Part shown: positions 25,187-34,376 of the stretch, in pieces
How positions within the stretch are numbered: the first letter of the stretch is position 1
How the letters are laid out: the number at the start of each line of letters is the position of its first letter
Translations under genes and position numbers: made by a program
The notes under the pieces: generated by a model
Seen by the model: only the letters and a program-made list of their open reading frames with translations
What the model was told of the DNA's origin: nothing
Database searches by the model: none
From: Alistipes senegalensis
Lineage (GTDB): Bacteria > Bacillota > Clostridia > Oscillospirales > Ruminococcaceae
Assembly: GCA_023665275.1 (NCBI GenBank)
Contig: JAMPEF010000001.1
Coordinates: 415,841-479,840 of the forward strand
Length of the DNA stretch: 64,000 bases
Direction of reading: 5' to 3'

Positions 25187-25902
25187 CAGACTACAAATAC
25201 GAAAAACTTACCGATAAAATATACGTCTGCGCAAGCAATGAACATCGTTTCGGAACAGACGCATTTTTACTGGCAGACTTCTCACAGTATCGCAAAAAAG
25301 ACAAGGTTTGCGATTTAGGCACAGGTTGTGGAATAATTCCGCTCATCATGCAGAAAAAATTACCACCGGAAATTATATACGCCATCGACATTCAAGAAGG
25401 TGCAATTGAACAGTTAAAAGCAGGCATTGAAAAAAGTCAGGTCACAGGGATAGTGCCAATTTGTGCAGACTTTAAGGAATTATGGGAAAATGCACCTGTA
25501 GGACGTCTTGACCTTGTGACGTGTAATCCACCGTATAAAGCCGTAAATGCTGGTTTTGAAAGCGCCATCACTGCACAGAGAATAGCCCGTCATGAAATTA
25601 TGTGCAATATAGATGATGTATGCCATTGTGCCGGAAAACTCCTTAAATTCGGCGGAAGACTTTGTATATGCAACCGTCCGGAACGCCTTGCGGACGTTAT
25701 CTGTGCCATGCGTAACAACGACATAGAACCGAAAAAAATACGTTTTGTTTCAAAAAATCCGGAGTCTGCACCATGGCTTTTTCTGATAGAGGGAAAAAAA
25801 GGCTCTAAACCGTTCATGCAGATTGAAACACAGCTATATATCCGCAATGAAACCGGCTTTTCTGAAGAACTGGAAAGAATCTATAGCACGGGAAAGGAAT
25901 GA
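25183..25902 (+). CDS. trmN6: tRNA1(Val) adenine-37 N6-methyltransferase-like protein
   Basis: A 239-residue class I methyltransferase of the YfiC/YabB group. The S-adenosylmethionine loop is VCDLGTGCGIIPL, and the amino-methylating motif is NPPY in TCNPPYKAVN. ATGA overlap with mnmA; rsmI follows after 6 bases. Confidence 0.85.
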   Translation: MTDYKYEKLTDKIYVCASNEHRFGTDAFLLADFSQYRKKDKVCDLGTGCGIIPLIMQKKLPPEIIYAIDIQEGAIEQLKAGIEKSQVTGIVPICADFKELWENAPVGRLDLVTCNPPYKAVNAGFESAITAQRIARHEIMCNIDDVCHCAGKLLKFGGRLCICNRPERLADVICAMRNNDIEPKKIRFVSKNPESAPWLFLIEGKKGSKPFMQIETQLYIRNETGFSEELERIYSTGKE

Positions 25903-25908
25903 CTTTTT

Positions 25909-26736
25909 ATGAATGGTATATTTTACGTCATAGGCACACCGATAGGAAATCTTGATGATATAACAATCCGACAGCTTGATACACTGCAAAACGTTGATTT
26001 TATTTGTGCGGAAGATACAAGAGTTACGCTTAAACTTTTAAATCATTATGAAATAAAAAAACAGCTTATCAGTTTCCATGAACACAGTTCAAAAGCCGAT
26101 GCACAGCGAATTATTGACCGTATTCTGAACGGCGAAAACTGTGGCATAGTCACTGATGCCGGAATGCCCTGTATCTCCGACCCTGGTGAAGTCCTTGTTA
26201 AACTCTGTGCAGAAAATAATATAGAAGTCAAGGTAGTTCCGGGGGCAAGTGCAGTAGTATCGGCTGTAGCTGTTTCTGGACTTGATACAAGACGTTTCAT
26301 GTTTGAGGGCTTTTTACCGGTCAATAAGAAAGAACGTTCTGAACGTCTTGAACTCCTGAAAGACGAAACCGGACTTATTGTATTCTATGAAGCTCCCCAT
26401 AAACTGAAAAATACTCTTTCATGTTTAGCGGATTTTTTCGGTGAGGAAAGAAAAATATCCCTTTGTCGTGAATTGACTAAAATTCACGAGGAAGTACTCC
26501 GCATGACTTTAGGTGAGGCAGTAGACTACTACAATATCAATGAACCACGTGGAGAGTTTGTGCTTGTCATGGAGGGAAAAACAAAATCAGATGAAAAAAT
26601 AACTCTTGAAAGTGCTGTGGAACAGGTTAAAAAACTTGTTGAAATGGGTGAAAAACCTACAGACGCTTGCAGAGCTATTGCTAAAGAATCGGGATTCAGA
26701 AAGGGTGAACTATATTCCGCATTCTGTGATAATTAA
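25909..26736 (+). CDS. rsmI: 16S rRNA (cytidine-1402) 2'-O-methyltransferase
   Basis: A 275-residue tetrapyrrole-methylase-fold enzyme that methylates C1402 in the decoding centre. The diagnostic start GTPIGNLDDITIRQL and CAEDTRVTLKLL are present, as is TDAGMPCISDPG. Last gene of the modification operon. Confidence 0.95.
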   Translation: MNGIFYVIGTPIGNLDDITIRQLDTLQNVDFICAEDTRVTLKLLNHYEIKKQLISFHEHSSKADAQRIIDRILNGENCGIVTDAGMPCISDPGEVLVKLCAENNIEVKVVPGASAVVSAVAVSGLDTRRFMFEGFLPVNKKERSERLELLKDETGLIVFYEAPHKLKNTLSCLADFFGEERKISLCRELTKIHEEVLRMTLGEAVDYYNINEPRGEFVLVMEGKTKSDEKITLESAVEQVKKLVEMGEKPTDACRAIAKESGFRKGELYSAFCDN

Positions 26737-26795
26737 AAAATATAATTTCTAAATTACGGAAAAAGTGTAAGAATGATGAAAAATGCATAAAATAC

Positions 26796-26824
26796 TTGAA
26801 ATCTTCATAAAAATATGATATAAT
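26796..26824 (+). promoter_or_regulatory. Promoter of the PHP-domain gene
   Basis: TTGAAA (26796-26801) and TATAAT (26819-26824) with a 17-base spacer. Confidence 0.75.
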
Positions 26825-26866
26825 ATATATAAACTTCAGTTTGAAAAATAAAAGGAGGATTTCTTT

Positions 26867-27703
26867 ATGATTTGCGATTTACATTGTCACACTAAACTTT
26901 CCGATGGCTCTATGGGCATTGAAGACATTATTGAACAGGCTAAACGTACCAATATAGAATGGCTTTCAATTACCGACCACGATACTATGGCATCATTTTC
27001 ACGGGCAAGTATTCTTGGTGAACGTGCCGGAGTAAAAATTCTCAAGGGCGTTGAACTTTCTGCATGGGACAAGAAACGAGGCAGAAAAGTTCATATACTC
27101 TGCTATGCTCCCCGTAAACCTGACAGACTGGAAGGACTATGTTTCAAGTCATGCGAGATTAGAAAAGAATGTTCAAAAGAAATGATTGCTAAAGTAATGG
27201 AAAAATATCCGATTACTCTTGAAAGTATTCTGAAACATACTACAGCATCTAAAAGTATTTTCAAACAGCATATCATGCGAGCGCTTATTGATTATGGTTA
27301 TGCACTGGAATTTTACGGAAGTCTTGACAGCGAATTATTCAACCGTGAAAAAGGTTCATGTTACGTTGAACGTGAATATCCTGACGTAAATTTTGTAATT
27401 GATTTGATTCATACCGCAAAGGGCGTAGCAGTAATGGCACACCCTGCACTTTATGACAGTATAGAACTTCTTGACGAACTCGCACAGAAAGGCAAAATAG
27501 ACGGCGTGGAAGTCAATCACTGGTCAGCCGACGAAAATTACAGACATGAACTTTCCGCCATTGCCGACCGTTATGACCTTATTCAGACAGGTGGTTCAGA
27601 TTTCCACGGACTTTATAATAACGTCCCGACACACTTAGGAAGCGAGACCACCACAAAAGAAAATCTTGACCGTATATTGAAACTTTCCGCAAAAATGAAA
27701 TAG
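26867..27703 (+). CDS. PHP-domain phosphoesterase (RNase AM/TrpH-like)
   Basis: A 278-residue protein of the PHP family. Metal-ligand motifs are CDLHCHTKLSDG, SITDHDTM and GGSDFHG near the C-terminus. The closest characterised relatives are nucleoside 3',5'-bisphosphate phosphatases and 5'-exonucleases (TrpH/RnmH type). AGGAGG precedes the ATG. It is followed by the YdcF-like gene, whose ribosome site overlaps this gene's stop. Confidence 0.82.
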   Translation: MICDLHCHTKLSDGSMGIEDIIEQAKRTNIEWLSITDHDTMASFSRASILGERAGVKILKGVELSAWDKKRGRKVHILCYAPRKPDRLEGLCFKSCEIRKECSKEMIAKVMEKYPITLESILKHTTASKSIFKQHIMRALIDYGYALEFYGSLDSELFNREKGSCYVEREYPDVNFVIDLIHTAKGVAVMAHPALYDSIELLDELAQKGKIDGVEVNHWSADENYRHELSAIADRYDLIQTGGSDFHGLYNNVPTHLGSETTTKENLDRILKLSAKMK

Positions 27704-27713
27704 GAGACTTTTT

Positions 27714-28484
27714 TTGAAAAACATGGACGTTAAAATTATTCCGCTGATTATTTCACTGGGACTGCTTTTTATATTTATTGCTCCTGTACCTATGGGAATA
27801 TTCAATATTGGAAATGCTGTCGGTATAATTGTATCAAGCATTATGACCGGAATATTTATATTCTGGAAACCTTTCACGGAATTTATTAAAAAAATATGGA
27901 ACACTCCAACCGGAAAAATATTTGTCAGTGCAGTAACTTTAATTTTAGGTATATGCGTTATACTTGCTGTAGTTATAAGTATATTTATGATGAAATCAGC
28001 CAATGACCCACCTCCGAATGAAAATACTACACTTGTTGTTCTCGGCTGTAAGGTCAAGGACGGCAGACCAAGTTTAATGCTGAAACGCCGTCTTGACTGT
28101 GCCTTTGAATACCTTTCAGGCCACGAAAGTGTTAACATTATTGTTTCCGGTGGTCAGGGCAGTGATGAAATTATAAGTGAGGCACAATGCATGAAAGAAT
28201 ATCTCACCAGTAAGGGAATATCTCCGGAACGTATTTTCATGGAAGATAAATCCACAAATACGGCGGAAAATCTTAAATTTTCACAGGAAATAATATCCCG
28301 TGAGGGTCTGCCCGAAAAAATAACTCTTGTCACCGACGCATTTCACCAGTGCCGTGCCGAAATGTTAGCGGAAAATATCGGCATAGAACCTTATAACATA
28401 TCCGGTTATACAAGCTGGTATATAGTGCCTGTCTACTGGGTGCGTGAGTGGTTCGGAATAGTTTATTATTTTATTTTCGGATAA
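27714..28484 (+). CDS. YdcF/SanA-type DUF218 membrane protein
   Basis: A 256-residue protein with about three N-terminal membrane helices (to residue 95) and a C-terminal DUF218 domain. That domain starts TTLVVLGCKVKDGRPS and contains IIVSGGQGSDE and MEDKSTNTAENL. Relatives act in envelope maintenance (ElyC, SanA, YdcF), with unclear chemistry. TTG at 27714 is taken as the start because AGGAG at 27702-27706 is 7 bases before it; the ATG at 27723 would be 16 away. Confidence 0.8.
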   Translation: MKNMDVKIIPLIISLGLLFIFIAPVPMGIFNIGNAVGIIVSSIMTGIFIFWKPFTEFIKKIWNTPTGKIFVSAVTLILGICVILAVVISIFMMKSANDPPPNENTTLVVLGCKVKDGRPSLMLKRRLDCAFEYLSGHESVNIIVSGGQGSDEIISEAQCMKEYLTSKGISPERIFMEDKSTNTAENLKFSQEIISREGLPEKITLVTDAFHQCRAEMLAENIGIEPYNISGYTSWYIVPVYWVREWFGIVYYFIFG

Positions 28485-28490
28485 TTTTTC

Positions 28491-28526
28491 AAGACGCTTT
28501 TCATTACATACGGAAAGCGCCTTTTA
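28491..28526 (+). terminator. Terminator after the YdcF-like gene
   Basis: CGCTTTTC pairs (with one wobble) with GGAAAGCG around a 9-base loop, with flanking A and T residues. Confidence 0.7.
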
Positions 28527-28534
28527 TTTTACGC

Positions 28535-28565
28535 AAAAAATCAGACTGTCATTTCTGACAGCCTG
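28535..28565 (-). terminator. Terminator after the UDP-sugar pyrophosphorylase gene
   Basis: On the minus strand a 10-base stem closed by a GAAA tetraloop (28565-28542) is followed by a T-run (28540-28535). Confidence 0.85.
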
Positions 28566-28571
28566 TAAAAT

Positions 28572-29801
28572 TTAAAGTTCAATTCCGTTAAGTTTAAGGA
28601 GTTCCCTTGCAGTATCGACGGAATCAACACCCTCAGAATTCTTGACGGGTGCAAATTCCTTACAGCGTTCCACTTCGTACGGAAGACAACTTTTCTGAAG
28701 ATGTACCATATCAAGTACAAGAGTCTCAAATTTATAACCATTCAGGTCTTCCGGATTGATTAAATCGCCGTTTTCGTTCATATACGGTATTTTTTTCTTT
28801 ACGACGTGTACCGGCATTTTTTCGGCAACAATTTCCTCCAGCCTGTCCACGCTGAAAAGATAGTTAAGAATAACTCCGTATTTATACGCAAGTTCTCCGT
28901 CATCTGTACGGAGTTCACGCATTTCGTCGGTCATTTCGTAATATTCAACGATAGATGGCTTTTCGTCCTCAAGACAAAGTACCCCTACCCTTTCGTCCGG
29001 TGAAGCCTTGCTTACTACCTTGCTTCCCGACTGACTGCCGGAATCTATAACAGCACCTATAAAGCAAGGGTCTGCAATCTGCTGTAGAACGTTATCCACT
29101 GCAAAAACATTTATCCATTCAATGCCGTTCTTTTTAATATCTTCAAGAAATCCCGCACGGACTATTGACGAAAACCAACCACCGTTACCATTGGGGGAAA
29201 TAGATATATCCGACTTGCTTTCCATGTAAATTTTTCCGTTGAAGTCAACAGATGCTGCCATATCCTGAATAAAAAATTTAATATAATTTTTATCATAGCC
29301 GAAAAAATTCTTTTCCTTAAAGAATTTTACCGTATCATCATGATTTTTTTCACTGGTCATGATATAAAGCGGAACATATGCACCTGTATCGTCAACAACT
29401 TTGAGAAGATTATTTATAAGACACTCAAAAATATAGAGTTCCTTTGTAATGCCTATATTGAACATTCCTTTAGGCTTTTCAAATCCAAGACGTGTTCCCT
29501 GACCGCCCGCAAGAAGTACCGCCGCCACTCTGCCATTTTTTATAGCGTCTGCACCTATGGAATGATACTTTTCTTTATTTTTTTCTATATCATCAATCGT
29601 CACAGCACCGAGCGGTGAAAACTTACCTCTCTTTGAAGAATGCCTGTTTTCCACATTGATATTTTCCAGTATGGAAAAATCAATCAGTTCAATCTGTGAG
29701 AATAAATGTTTCTTTTCACTGTCGCTGAGTTCGTCATAGTGTGCAAATATATGCTCCTGACCATATTTTTTTAATACTTTTTCTGCCGTATCAAATGTCA
29801 T
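28572..29801 (-). CDS. UDP-sugar pyrophosphorylase, UAP/UDPGP family
   Basis: A 409-residue nucleotidyltransferase of the UDPGP family, resembling eukaryotic UDP-N-acetylglucosamine pyrophosphorylase rather than bacterial GalU or GlmU. The nucleotide-binding motif is LLAGGQGTRLGFEKPKGMF. It would make UDP-GlcNAc, UDP-GalNAc or UDP-glucose from UTP and the sugar 1-phosphate; the exact sugar is not readable. The ATG at 29801 has AGGGGG 8 bases before it; a GTG at 29807 is too close. Single gene with its own promoter and terminator. Confidence 0.88.
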   Translation of the reverse strand: MTFDTAEKVLKKYGQEHIFAHYDELSDSEKKHLFSQIELIDFSILENINVENRHSSKRGKFSPLGAVTIDDIEKNKEKYHSIGADAIKNGRVAAVLLAGGQGTRLGFEKPKGMFNIGITKELYIFECLINNLLKVVDDTGAYVPLYIMTSEKNHDDTVKFFKEKNFFGYDKNYIKFFIQDMAASVDFNGKIYMESKSDISISPNGNGGWFSSIVRAGFLEDIKKNGIEWINVFAVDNVLQQIADPCFIGAVIDSGSQSGSKVVSKASPDERVGVLCLEDEKPSIVEYYEMTDEMRELRTDDGELAYKYGVILNYLFSVDRLEEIVAEKMPVHVVKKKIPYMNENGDLINPEDLNGYKFETLVLDMVHLQKSCLPYEVERCKEFAPVKNSEGVDSVDTARELLKLNGIEL

Positions 29802-29865
29802 TGACACAACCCCCTTTTATTTATACTTATTTGAATTATTAAAAAATATTCTGTATATTTTAAGT

Positions 29866-29894
29866 ATTATAACATATTAAACAGTTTTCGTCAA
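29866..29894 (-). promoter_or_regulatory. Promoter of the UDP-sugar pyrophosphorylase gene
   Basis: Minus-strand TTGACG (29894-29889) and TATAAT (29871-29866), spacer 17 bases. Confidence 0.7.
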
Positions 29895-29989
29895 TAGAAT
29901 TATAGCAATTTATACAAATATTATTCATGCAAGTATGATTATTAAAACAATTTTATGCAATTACAACAAATCCCCATGTTGAAAAATAG

Positions 29990-31729
29990 TTATGTTGCAA
30001 ACTGGCTGTTATATAGTTCAGAATAAAAACCGCCTGTCTGCATAAGTTTGTTATGGTTACCCTGTTCAATGATATTTCCGTTTTTCATGACAAGAATTGT
30101 ATCGGAATTTTTTATAGTAGAAAGTCTATGTGCAATAATGAAACTCGTGCGTCCTTGCATAAGCTTAGTAAATGCCTTTTGTATACGGTGTTCCGTGCGT
30201 AAGTCAATGGAGCTTGTCGCCTCGTCAAGAATAAGCATGGGCGGACTCATAAGCATTATACGCGCTATACATATAAGCTGTTTTTGTCCCTGTGAAAGTC
30301 CGCTATCCTCACTTATGACAGTATCATAACCGTCCGGCAGTCTCTTTATGAATCCGTGTGCATAAACCGCTTTTGAGGCTTCAATAATCTGTTCACGGGT
30401 TGCGTCTGGCATACCGTATGAAATATTTTCGGCTACAGTGCCGGTGAAAATCCACGTATCCTGCAAAACCATACCAAACTGATTTCTAAGGCTGTCACGG
30501 GTGATGTCATTTATATCTTTTCCGGAAACAATTATTTTTCCGCTGTCAATATCATAGAACCTCAATAAAAGATTTATTATAGTTGACTTTCCGCAACCGG
30601 TATGTCCTACTATAGCAACTTTCTGTCCCGATTTCACATCAAGACTGAAATTTCTGATTAATTCAACTTCCGGATTATATGAAAATCTCACGTTTTCAAA
30701 TTTAAGTGTTCCGTCTGATGATGTCATAACTTCCTTGCCGGAATCGTCCGGAACTTCCTGCTCCTCAAGCACCTTGAATACACGTTGTGCCGATGCTATA
30801 GCGTTCTGAAGTTCAGCAAATACGCCTGAAATTTCATTGAACGGCTTTGTATACTGGTTGGCAAATGACAGAAAACTTGTCAGCTTGCCGACCGTCATAA
30901 CACCAATGAAACTTACTGAACCAGTAACGCCTAAAGCTCCGAGCAGTCCTACAGCCGCATAAATCATGCCATTTACAAAACGTGTGACCGGATTTGTTAT
31001 AGAACTTAAAAAAGTAGCCTTTACACCTATTTTTCCGTAATCTTTATTTATTTTGTCGAAACGTTCCATAGCTCTTTTTTCGTAAACAAACGCCTTTAAA
31101 ATTTTCTGATTTCCTGTCATTTCCTCCGAGAGTCCCACCATATCGCCACGTAATTTAGACTGTTTCATATATGAATCGTGTGAGGCTTTCGTGATTTTAG
31201 ATGCAGCTATAAATGAAAGCGGTGTCATGATTACCACGACAATAGCTATACGGAAATTTATAAACATCATAAAAATAAGCGTTCCGATGATAGTCATTAT
31301 ACTGCTGAAAAACTGTGTAAATCCCTGTAAAAGACCATCTGAAATAATTTCAATGTCATTTATAACACGGCTTGTGAGTTCGCCTTTTGTATGACCGTCA
31401 ATATATTTAAGCGGAACTCTTTCAAGTTTATTGAAAATATCCGCACGCAAATCACGTATAGTAAGAAATGCAAGTTTATTTGTACATAAAGTCATAATCC
31501 ACTGGAAAATTCCGCTTGCCGTGACTATAAAGGCAAGTTCAATGACAATTTTTTTAAGGTCATTAAAATTAACATTTCCCTTTGATATGCAACAGTCAAC
31601 GGCATCACCTATGAATACCGGCACTAACAATGAAAGTCCCACACCTGCTATGGCAAAAATTATGGTACTTACCAGATAGGCGATATACGGACGGACATAT
31701 GAAATGACCCTTTTAAGAGTATCAGACAT
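29990..31729 (-). CDS. ABC exporter half-transporter, catalytically consensus subunit
   Basis: A 579-residue type IV ABC exporter subunit (MdlB/BmrD/LmrD-like) with six membrane helices followed by the nucleotide-binding domain. Walker A is GHTGCGKSTIINLL, the signature is altered to LSQGQ, and Walker B is MLILDEATSS with the catalytic Glu. It overlaps the partner gene by one base (TAATG). With the partner it should form a heterodimer of the multidrug or peptide exporter type; cargo unknown. Confidence 0.92.
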   Translation of the reverse strand: MSDTLKRVISYVRPYIAYLVSTIIFAIAGVGLSLLVPVFIGDAVDCCISKGNVNFNDLKKIVIELAFIVTASGIFQWIMTLCTNKLAFLTIRDLRADIFNKLERVPLKYIDGHTKGELTSRVINDIEIISDGLLQGFTQFFSSIMTIIGTLIFMMFINFRIAIVVVIMTPLSFIAASKITKASHDSYMKQSKLRGDMVGLSEEMTGNQKILKAFVYEKRAMERFDKINKDYGKIGVKATFLSSITNPVTRFVNGMIYAAVGLLGALGVTGSVSFIGVMTVGKLTSFLSFANQYTKPFNEISGVFAELQNAIASAQRVFKVLEEQEVPDDSGKEVMTSSDGTLKFENVRFSYNPEVELIRNFSLDVKSGQKVAIVGHTGCGKSTIINLLLRFYDIDSGKIIVSGKDINDITRDSLRNQFGMVLQDTWIFTGTVAENISYGMPDATREQIIEASKAVYAHGFIKRLPDGYDTVISEDSGLSQGQKQLICIARIMLMSPPMLILDEATSSIDLRTEHRIQKAFTKLMQGRTSFIIAHRLSTIKNSDTILVMKNGNIIEQGNHNKLMQTGGFYSELYNSQFAT

Positions 31730-33459
31730 TATGCGCCCTCCTTTTCGTTCATCTGTGATTTATATATTTCGCTGTAAATTTCACAATTTTTCAGTAATTC
31801 GTCATGTGTACCCATTCCGACTGCTTCGCCGTCGTCCATGACAATAATTTTATCAGCATCTTTAAGTGAGGTTGTCCGCTGTGAAATCATTATCACGGTA
31901 GTATCGGGCATATCATTTTTAAGTGCCTTACGAAATGCAAAATCTGTCGCATAGTCTAAAGCACTTGTTGAGTCGTCAAGTATTAATATATCAGGATTTC
32001 CGACAATCGCACGGGCTATGGAAATTCTCTGTTTCTGACCTCCAGAAAGATTTTTACCACCCTGTGAAATCTTAGTATTAAGACCGTCTAGCATTTTGTC
32101 TATAAACTCCCATGCCTGTGCGGTTTTCAGGGCTGAAATAATTTCCTCGTCGGTTGCTGACGGGTTATGCCACTTCATATTATCACGGACAGTGCCGGTA
32201 AATAATACGGCTTTCTGTGGGACTATACCTATAGTCTTTCTTAATTCGGCGAAATTATAATTATAAACGTCAACACCGGATATTAAAACCTGTCCTTCTG
32301 TGGCACGGTAAAAGCACGGTATCAGATTTGCAAGGGTAGATTTACCACTGCCAGTACCTCCTATAATTCCGAGCATTTTTCCTCTTTCAAGTGTAAAAGA
32401 TATATTCTTTACGGAATGCTCACAGGCTGTATCGTATGAAAAGGAAACATTTTTAAATTCAATAATATTTCTGCTTTCCTTGTGGTAGGATGGTTTTTCG
32501 TTTCCGCCGGATTTTTCGGGTTCTATGTCGAATACTTCACTTATACGGTTTGCAGATGCAAAAGCCTTTGTAAATGTAACAATCAGATTTGCAAGTACTA
32601 TAAGTGCAAGCAAAATCTGTGTCATGTAGTTTGTAAATTCTGTAAGCTCCCCCTGTGTAAGATAACCTGTATCAATTCTCACGCCACCGAACCATAAAAT
32701 AAATACTATACCTAAATTCATTACCATGAACGAAAACGGGTTCAGAATAGATGATATTCTGCCGACTGCTATTGAACTTTCTGCAATATCGTCAACGGAT
32801 TTTTTAAAATCGTCGATTTCTTCTTTCTGTCTTGAAAACGCCCTTATAACTCTTGCACCCTCTAAGTTTTCACGTGTAAGGAGCGACGCTCTGTCAAGAT
32901 TTTTCTGTGTAGTCTTGTACATTGGTACGGTTTTATGCATTACCGAAACTATAACAATAGTAGTAAGAACAGCTACAACAAGAAATATTATCGAAAGTTT
33001 AAGGTCAATCATCATGGCTTTCACCATAGCACCGATTACAAGAAACGGTGAACGTGTCGCAAGCCTTATGAACATATTTACACCATTCTGTACCGTATTT
33101 GAATCATTCGTCAGACGGTTTATAAGTGATGCAGTACCGACTTTATCAATACTGCTGTATGACAGTGAATTTATATGCTTATATAAATCCGTTCTGAGTT
33201 CAGTCCCGAACCCATAGGCACATTTAGCCGCCAGTATCTGACACGTCAGTGCAAATGCAAGCCCACAGAATCCTAACAATACAATAAGTCCGGACATACG
33301 GAGTATATATTTTATATCATTGTTTTCTATTCCTATATCAATGATTTTCGCCATGACGTGTGGTACTGTAAGTTCAAAAATAGCCTCAAGGAGTTTGAAA
33401 AAAGGTCCGAAAACAAGTTCTTTTTTATAATTCCTTAAATATTTGAGTAACTTTTTCAT
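31729..33459 (-). CDS. ABC exporter half-transporter, degenerate-site subunit
   Basis: A 576-residue partner of the subunit above (MdlA/BmrC/TM287-like). Walker A is GGTGSGKSTLANL and the signature is canonical LSGGQ. Walker B reads ILILDDSTSA, with Asp instead of the catalytic Glu. This matches the asymmetric heterodimers in which one ATP site is non-hydrolysing. AAGGTG precedes the ATG. The lipoprotein gene lies 15 bases upstream, so three genes form one operon. Confidence 0.92.
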   Translation of the reverse strand: MKKLLKYLRNYKKELVFGPFFKLLEAIFELTVPHVMAKIIDIGIENNDIKYILRMSGLIVLLGFCGLAFALTCQILAAKCAYGFGTELRTDLYKHINSLSYSSIDKVGTASLINRLTNDSNTVQNGVNMFIRLATRSPFLVIGAMVKAMMIDLKLSIIFLVVAVLTTIVIVSVMHKTVPMYKTTQKNLDRASLLTRENLEGARVIRAFSRQKEEIDDFKKSVDDIAESSIAVGRISSILNPFSFMVMNLGIVFILWFGGVRIDTGYLTQGELTEFTNYMTQILLALIVLANLIVTFTKAFASANRISEVFDIEPEKSGGNEKPSYHKESRNIIEFKNVSFSYDTACEHSVKNISFTLERGKMLGIIGGTGSGKSTLANLIPCFYRATEGQVLISGVDVYNYNFAELRKTIGIVPQKAVLFTGTVRDNMKWHNPSATDEEIISALKTAQAWEFIDKMLDGLNTKISQGGKNLSGGQKQRISIARAIVGNPDILILDDSTSALDYATDFAFRKALKNDMPDTTVIMISQRTTSLKDADKIIVMDDGEAVGMGTHDELLKNCEIYSEIYKSQMNEKEGA

Positions 33460-33474
33460 GATTCACCTTTTTTT

Positions 33475-34206
33475 TCAGAAATCTATATCCATAAATTCAA
33501 CAAGTCTGTCACAGGCTACACTATAACTTATATACCAGTTTCCGTTAATCTCAAAAACGGAGGCTGGTTCCGCGACAAAAGTTTCTTCATTTATATCGTT
33601 CTTATAGAACGGAATTTCACACATATAGCCATCAGTGATATTCATTCCTAAATTGGCGTTTATCTGTGCAAGTTCGTCGGCGGAATAGTGTTCAATGGTG
33701 TTTTCAGCTATACTTATTGACCATGGGTCACTTGCGGTCTGATTGTAGTTATCCATTATATCGTGGATATTATCAATAGAACCGTTTATAGCAGACATTA
33801 TATTTTCCTTTGAGAACATATCTTCTATAACCGTTTCGGATTCACCAAGATTATTTTTGAGATATTCTTTCATGTATGAGTCAAAAGCTGTTATTTCGTC
33901 CGGACAGAAAAGAACATATACAGCATCGGCATTGCCATCAATATATGCCTGATGATATGCATTCAATATTGACATATAATCAACAGCATTTTCAACAGGG
34001 ATTTCAGTTGTATCTTCTGTCGGGATTTCTTCCGGAACAGTGGTTGTAGTTTCTTCCGGAACAATTTCATTTGTTGTTGTAGTTGTTGTCACGTCTGAAA
34101 TAACAGAAGTCTGACTGTCTTCACTGGTTTTTCCCTCACAGCCCGTAACTGCTGTAAACGTCATGCACGCCAGCAAACAAGCGGCATATTTTGTTAAAAT
34201 TTTCAT
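33475..34206 (-). CDS. Lipoprotein of unknown function with Thr-rich linker
   Basis: A 243-residue exported lipoprotein. The signal peptide ends in TAVTGC (lipid cysteine at about 23), followed by a Thr/Glu/Pro-rich linker (about 38-73). A folded, helix-rich domain (about 75-243) carries YMSILNAYHQAYIDGNADAVY near its start. I do not recognise the domain; its shape and small size suggest a DUF4878/NTF2-like fold, unproven. First gene of the operon with the ABC exporter, so it may be a surface partner of that transporter. Confidence 0.7.
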   Translation of the reverse strand: MKILTKYAACLLACMTFTAVTGCEGKTSEDSQTSVISDVTTTTTTNEIVPEETTTTVPEEIPTEDTTEIPVENAVDYMSILNAYHQAYIDGNADAVYVLFCPDEITAFDSYMKEYLKNNLGESETVIEDMFSKENIMSAINGSIDNIHDIMDNYNQTASDPWSISIAENTIEHYSADELAQINANLGMNITDGYMCEIPFYKNDINEETFVAEPASVFEINGNWYISYSVACDRLVEFMDIDF

Positions 34207-34242
34207 GATTTTATTTCTCCTTGTTTTTAGTTTGTAAATTAT

Positions 34243-34271
34243 ATTATACTATTATATCCGGTTGCAGTCAA
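34243..34271 (-). promoter_or_regulatory. Promoter of the lipoprotein/ABC exporter operon
   Basis: Minus-strand TTGACT (34271-34266) and TATAAT (34248-34243), spacer 17 bases. Confidence 0.75.
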
Positions 34272-34333
34272 TTAAAATATTACGGTAATCTGGTTAAAAT
34301 CAAATTTTTTGTATATATTTTACAGTTTTTCCG

Positions 34334-34366
34334 GAAAAAAACCACCGGACACTTTTAAATGTCCGG
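34334..34366 (-). terminator. Terminator of the pyrimidine operon
   Basis: On the minus strand CCGGACA pairs with TGTCCGG (34366-34345), followed by a T-run. Confidence 0.85.
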
Positions 34367-34376
34367 CAGTATGGAA

